Shown here: positions 29,713 to 33,189 of the stretch, piece after piece | How the letters are laid out: each line of letters begins with the position of its first letter | Numbering within the stretch: the stretch's first letter is position 1 | Assembly (NCBI RefSeq): GCF_001808555.1 | Contig: NZ_KV793777.1 | Coordinates: 20,669-53,857 of the forward strand | Source of the DNA: Porphyromonas sp. HMSC065F10 | Lineage (GTDB): Bacteria; Bacteroidota; Bacteroidia; Bacteroidales; Porphyromonadaceae | Length of the DNA: 33,189 bases | Reading direction: 5' to 3' | Program-made: the position numbers and the translations under genes | Notes under the pieces: model-generated | Databases searched by the model: none | The model's input: the letters and a program-made list of their open reading frames with translations, nothing else | What the model was told of the DNA's origin: nothing

Positions 29713-30975
29713 TTAGAGCCCAACAACCGGTACGTCGTCAATGGAGGTCTCGCCTACGACAGTCACTGTGCAGGTTGCCTTGACTGAGGGGTCAGACTTG
29801 GAGGCAACCGTGATGGTGACTGTACCGGCCTTGATACCGGTCACTACTCCCTGAGCGTCCACCGTGGCAATCGTCTCGTCGGAGGAACTCCAGATGAGTT
29901 CCTTATTGGTCGCATCCGTAGGCTCGATGGTGCAGGTGAGGGTCAGCGTCTTCCCTACGGAAACTTCGGCCGAGCTCTGGGACAGGGTCAGCTTGGTCAC
30001 AGCGATGGTGCTGCTCTTGACGGTGATCGTGCAGGTTGCCTTGATCTCCGGCTGTCCCTTGACAGAGACTGTGATGGTCGCAGTGCCGGCCTTGACGGCA
30101 GTGACGAGACCTTTCTCATCCACGGTGGCTACATCGGTATTGTTAGATGCCCACTCAACCCCCCGTGTCGTAGCATCGCTCGGCTCCAGCTTGTAGAAGA
30201 GCTCAAGTGTCTCGCCCTCATCCAGCTCTGCGGATGTCTTGGTGAGTCGAATCCCGGCGGCGGGGACTGCCTGGGGTGCCTTTGGGAGGACGAAGGTCTT
30301 GCCATTGTAGACGATCGTCACGCTCTCCTCGTCCTCGGTGATCTGAAGATCAGCGGTGGCTGCTCTAGCCTTCACCTTCTGACCATTGACATCGAGGACA
30401 GACTGCCACGAGGTGCCGTTGTCGAGGCTTACCTCCCAATTGCCGTCGGCATCCACACGCAGCTGAGGAGTGATGCCGGTTGCTCCAGGTTCGCCGGGTT
30501 GACCGGGTGCTCCAGGTTCGCCGGGCTGACCGGGTGCTCCGGGCTCGCCGGGTTGACCGGGTGCTCCAGGATCTCCCTTGGGACCTTTGGCCGGGACGGG
30601 ATTCCCCTTAGCATCGTGTATGATCTTGCCATCGATAGCCCAGTAGAGGATGCCGTCCTCCTCGATCATGCTGATCTGAGGCATCTTGCCGGAGCGGACG
30701 ACGATCTCCTCACCGTCACTCATCACAAGCACGTATCCTGTACCGTCATCCAGCTTGCGGTAGTCCTTGATAGCCTTGTTTTTGCTCTGTGCGTCGACGA
30801 GCTTCTGCAGAGTCGCGATGCTCTCATTGGCAGACTTTACCAGCCCCTCCACCTTCGTCATCCGACCCTCCAGATCCTTGACCCGATTGTCAAGGTCGGT
30901 GAGGTCCGTGCAGCCGGCGAGGAGTAAGCTCGCTATGGCCACAACGGCTGTCATTATATATAGTCGCTTATTCAT
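29713..30975 (-). CDS. DUF4988/collagen-like/BIG2 lipoprotein
   Basis: The 420-residue protein has a lipoprotein signal (lipid Cys at 22, LLLAGC). A short coiled coil follows (LDNRVKDLEGRMTKVEGLVK, about 27-62), typical of Bacteroidetes DUF4988 proteins and likely to trimerise. After a YVLVMSDGEEIVV beta region come 12 collagen-type Gly-X-Y triplets at 131-166 (GPKGDPGAPGQPGEP and repeats), then a GITPQLRVDADGNWEVS segment and two BIG2 domains at about 240-318 and 325-405. A coiled coil followed by a GXY tract suggests a short collagen-like triple helix at the surface. It is the second gene of the operon, 34 nt after the C10 protease gene. Confidence 0.88.
   Translation of the reverse strand: MNKRLYIMTAVVAIASLLLAGCTDLTDLDNRVKDLEGRMTKVEGLVKSANESIATLQKLVDAQSKNKAIKDYRKLDDGTGYVLVMSDGEEIVVRSGKMPQISMIEEDGILYWAIDGKIIHDAKGNPVPAKGPKGDPGAPGQPGEPGAPGQPGEPGAPGQPGEPGATGITPQLRVDADGNWEVSLDNGTSWQSVLDVNGQKVKARAATADLQITEDEESVTIVYNGKTFVLPKAPQAVPAAGIRLTKTSAELDEGETLELFYKLEPSDATTRGVEWASNNTDVATVDEKGLVTAVKAGTATITVSVKGQPEIKATCTITVKSSTIAVTKLTLSQSSAEVSVGKTLTLTCTIEPTDATNKELIWSSSDETIATVDAQGVVTGIKAGTVTITVASKSDPSVKATCTVTVVGETSIDDVPVVGL
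30475..30585 (-). repeat. 27-bp tandem repeats encoding the collagen-like tract
   Basis: The DNA unit around CCGGGTTGACCGGGTGCTCC recurs about three times with few differences and encodes the block GAPGQPGEP. Such in-frame tandem repeats can change number by slippage or recombination, which would vary the length of the tract among strains. Confidence 0.8.
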
Positions 30976-31009
30976 ACTTCTTAGGTGTTGTGTATAGCAG
31001 GGTCATTGG

Positions 31010-32773
31010 TTACTTGATCTCGATGAAGTAGTCCTCCACCTCTCCGGCTATCAGCCCACCGGCGTTGGGGTTGGTAGCCCAGAAGTCGCCCTCTTTCTTC
31101 TCCTTATACTCCTTGTCGTCATCGAGGACGATGCGGAGACGATGGATGCCCTTGGCGGCTGTCGTGGGGATCGTATACGTAGTGTCGAATGTGCCGAGAG
31201 AGACTTTCCCTAAATAGACTTTCTCGTCCGGGTCATTGTACACCTTGCCATCCTTTGTCTTATACTTGTAGAATACCCCATTGTCATTGTAGTCAATGTA
31301 GATGCCGATGACGGGGGAGGTGAAGAGATTGGTGCGATCGGTCTCGATCTTGATCTTGAGCTCCTTGCCTACGGTGGCCGAGATCAGTCGGTTGCTTGTG
31401 TTAAAGAGCGTGTACCCTTCTCCTGCTGAGGGATTGCTCATCCCGTTGATCCACACGTAGCTTATGAAGATATCGATCGGCTCAAAGACTCTTACCCCGG
31501 AGTAGGGCACACCATTATCTATGATGGTTGACTCATCCTCATCAGTCTGCTCGTCGTCCTCTGCGAGGTTGCTGTTGTCCTTATTCTTCCCGAGGATGCG
31601 AGCCGGGGGAGCGATGTTGATGACGATGTCCCTGTTTTCGTTGTACCCGCCGCCTGCACCACCACCGGTGCCGAGGACGTCAGGGACGAGAGCGTTGAGC
31701 TTATACCAGCCATTGGAGACGCCGCTCCAGCCCCAATTGAAGTGAAAGAGGTCGTCAGTCGTGTATCCATCACAGACGAAGGAGTGACCGCCACCCTTCC
31801 CGGTACCACCATGGAGTACGGGATGGCGGGCATCAAGCTCCCTTTTGATGATGGATGACCACTGGCTACCGGCCTCTTGCGCCGTGATACGCTTGATGTC
31901 CTTAGTGTAGCCATAGTGACGGATCAGAGCAGGTACCACCTTGTCGTGTGTGGTGCCACTGCCCTGTTGGGAGTAGTTCATGTCAAAAGCTACCCCCAGC
32001 CCATACATAAATCGCGCAATGGTCGGATTGGGCTTGGCATCTATCTTATTGTCGGGTGTGCCATTCGGTGCGACCGGCATATCGTCCCAGTCGATGCGGT
32101 AGTTGTAGTCGTGTGAGAGGTAGCCATAGGACTTACTCATGTAGCCATGTGTCCCCACTGCGTGATCCGGATATTTCCAATAGCGCATGATCTGGGCTGT
32201 GGCCGCAGCGACGCATCCCGTCGGAGCGTGTCCGGGGGTCATACCATTAAAGGGATCCATCTGGTCCCACATAATATCTCCCAGCAGTGGCTCTACGACG
32301 ATACTGCCGGGCTCAACGTCAGCGCGAGTGGTTGTGGGCTTAATGTCGAGAGCGCGTGCCGTATTGATCTGCTCAGCGTAGATATCAAGCATCATCCGCA
32401 GTCCGCAGGGCAAGTCATTAGGGTCAATCTTGCCGCTCTCGGAGTACCCAAGCAGCGGATAAGCACGCTCAGTGGCTGCGATGATGGCGTAGCCGCCTCT
32501 CTCTCCGGCAAAGAGATAGTATGCCGGCTGGTACTCACTCTCTGCTGCCCCTATGCTTCTTGTGCCGGGCACGCTCTTGTCTGTGGCTAAGAGGCGCAAC
32601 TCTCCCTCTATGGGAAGTGCTGACGCAATCTCTTCGGCTTGATCCTCGGAGATGAAGTAGTCATCATTGACTACCTCAGGAGCTGTCCTCTCCGGCTCTT
32701 GCACGCTGCTCCTATTGGAGCAGCCACAGAGTAGACCAGCCAAGACCAGCCAGAATAGGTGTCTTTTCTTCAT
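31010..32773 (-). CDS. C10 family (streptopain/PrtT-like) cysteine protease, lipoprotein
   Basis: The 587-residue protein has a lipoprotein signal (LLCGC, lipid Cys at about 18), then a propeptide-like region (about 35-150), which in this family inhibits the enzyme until cleaved. The C10 catalytic domain has nucleophile C187 in PTGCVAAATAQIM and catalytic H330 in GGGHSFVCDGY. FHFNWGWSG (N346, W347) completes the active site. Residues from about 400 to 587 form a beta-rich C-terminus with IYIDYNDNGVF and GLIAGEVEDYFIEI, which matches the GEVEDY-type domain seen at the ends of secreted Bacteroidetes proteins. It should degrade host or bacterial proteins at the cell surface. It is the first gene of a five-gene operon. 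Confidence 0.92.
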   Translation of the reverse strand: MKKRHLFWLVLAGLLCGCSNRSSVQEPERTAPEVVNDDYFISEDQAEEIASALPIEGELRLLATDKSVPGTRSIGAAESEYQPAYYLFAGERGGYAIIAATERAYPLLGYSESGKIDPNDLPCGLRMMLDIYAEQINTARALDIKPTTTRADVEPGSIVVEPLLGDIMWDQMDPFNGMTPGHAPTGCVAAATAQIMRYWKYPDHAVGTHGYMSKSYGYLSHDYNYRIDWDDMPVAPNGTPDNKIDAKPNPTIARFMYGLGVAFDMNYSQQGSGTTHDKVVPALIRHYGYTKDIKRITAQEAGSQWSSIIKRELDARHPVLHGGTGKGGGHSFVCDGYTTDDLFHFNWGWSGVSNGWYKLNALVPDVLGTGGGAGGGYNENRDIVINIAPPARILGKNKDNSNLAEDDEQTDEDESTIIDNGVPYSGVRVFEPIDIFISYVWINGMSNPSAGEGYTLFNTSNRLISATVGKELKIKIETDRTNLFTSPVIGIYIDYNDNGVFYKYKTKDGKVYNDPDEKVYLGKVSLGTFDTTYTIPTTAAKGIHRLRIVLDDDKEYKEKKEGDFWATNPNAGGLIAGEVEDYFIEIK

Positions 32774-32849
32774 AAGTGGTTTGGTTTAAAAGTTAAGAAC
32801 TAACCATAGCGACCAAGGTTGCAAGTCGTCCCTACGATTGGTTCAAGGA

Positions 32850-32857
32850 CAAATGTA
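32850..32857 (-). promoter_or_regulatory. -7 promoter element of the C10 protease/lipoprotein operon
   Basis: The minus strand reads TACATTTG, an exact TAnnTTTG match, about 77 nt before the protease start codon. A TTAG about 20-25 nt upstream is a weak -33 candidate in very AT-rich DNA. No terminator separates the five genes downstream. Confidence 0.65.
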
Positions 32858-33161
32858 AGAATAATTTAATTGCTACCTAATTTAGTGAAATACAGAGGTA
32901 TCAGTTCTTTTTTAGAGACCGGGTAGGGACAAACCAATAAAGAGCGCAAGCGGTGATTAGTGAACGAAGAAACTCAGAAGTCCTAAGTCATTTGCAGATG
33001 ATCCTTAAGAGAGTCCTCCGATTGTGTGACTGCATTGATGAGAATGATTTTTCCCGCTCTGGATTACTTCGTATTTTGATTAACTCTCGGGCGGGGCCGG
33101 AGTCGTTGCTCTTGGGTCGCTGTAGCAAGGGGGTAAGGGTCCCCTCCGCTCTGGGGAAAAT

Positions 33162-33189
33162 CTAATACCGATATTAGTGATCTCTAATA
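33162..33189. repeat. CTAATA palindrome array, second site (cut by window edge)
   Basis: CTAATACCGATATTAG (33162-33177), the 6-nt spacer tgatct, and CTAATA (33184-33189) repeat the unit and 22-bp period seen at 9457-9516. The array continues past the end of the window. Confidence 0.8.

Larger units (their letters stand above)
32774..33189. other. Upstream intergenic region of the C10 operon
   Basis: This 416-bp stretch holds the operon promoter near its left end and the CTAATA palindromes at its right end. A 70-codon plus-strand frame at 32953-33165 has no recognisable domain, no signal peptide and runs into the palindrome, so I do not call it a gene. Confidence 0.5.

Noticed and set aside
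32953-33165. A 70-codon plus-strand frame near the right edge
   Set aside because: It has no domain, no clear promoter or ribosome site, and ends within the start of the palindrome repeat. It could be real, but I cannot support it.

Overview
This window looks like a chromosomal segment from a Porphyromonas-like member of the Bacteroidales. The evidence is recurrent promoters of the Bacteroidetes type (TAnnTTTG at -7), an outer-membrane TonB-dependent receptor with a carboxypeptidase-regulatory-like N-terminus, an HU-HIG-type pseudogene, a C10 (streptopain/PrtT-like) cysteine protease, and lipoproteins with DUF4988, BIG2 and LRR-like parts. Most of the window is GC-rich. The first 4.1 kb is visibly AT-richer and looks like a separate acquisition.

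Layout. 1-4104 is an accessory block. It holds a truncated structured repeat, a strong terminator with an ORF-less group IIC intron inserted directly after its T-run, a cupin gene plus a DUF438/hemerythrin/PAS/DUF1858 gene, a decayed HU-family gene, and a second ORF-less group IIC intron in the same orientation. 4122-12000 is mostly housekeeping on the minus strand: a TrpB2-type tryptophan synthase beta chain, a TonB protein, a membrane zinc protease, PurA, a small lipoprotein and a TonB-dependent receptor. Between tonB and trpB lies a leader not expected from gene annotation alone: a 37-codon peptide with three consecutive Trp codons, followed by mutually exclusive hairpins and an intrinsic terminator. 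It looks like a ribosome-mediated tryptophan attenuator. 12250-14507 is a plus-strand pair (flippase-like membrane protein, GT4 glycosyltransferase).

14750-23591 is the most unusual part. It has a WYL-domain regulator, then a structured non-coding region, a retron-type reverse transcriptase, a HEPN-motif protein, an SF1 RecD-like helicase and a TPR/OB/Rho-CSD-like protein. The last four genes overlap or nearly abut, so they should be one operon. The same inverted repeat (TGCGAA-N7-TTCGCA), 9 nt upstream of the same -7 box (TACCTTTG), occurs before the WYL gene and again just after it. This suggests that the WYL protein represses both itself and the retron operon. The 290-nt region before the RT carries paired ends (a1/a2-like) and several hairpins expected of an msr-msd RNA. 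I read this as a probable anti-phage retron with an effector set (RNase-like HEPN + helicase + RNA-binding protein) that I do not recognise among the retron types I remember.

23614-32773 (minus strand) is a five-gene secreted/surface operon with a promoter at its head and a bidirectional terminator at its foot: a C10 protease lipoprotein, a DUF4988/collagen-like/BIG2 lipoprotein, and three paralogous lipoproteins that share an N-terminal module but differ at the C-terminus (BIG2 or LRR-like). Two dispersed repeat families also run through the window: a 173-bp element with covarying hairpins (three copies) and a 22-bp-period array of CTAATA palindromes (two sites).
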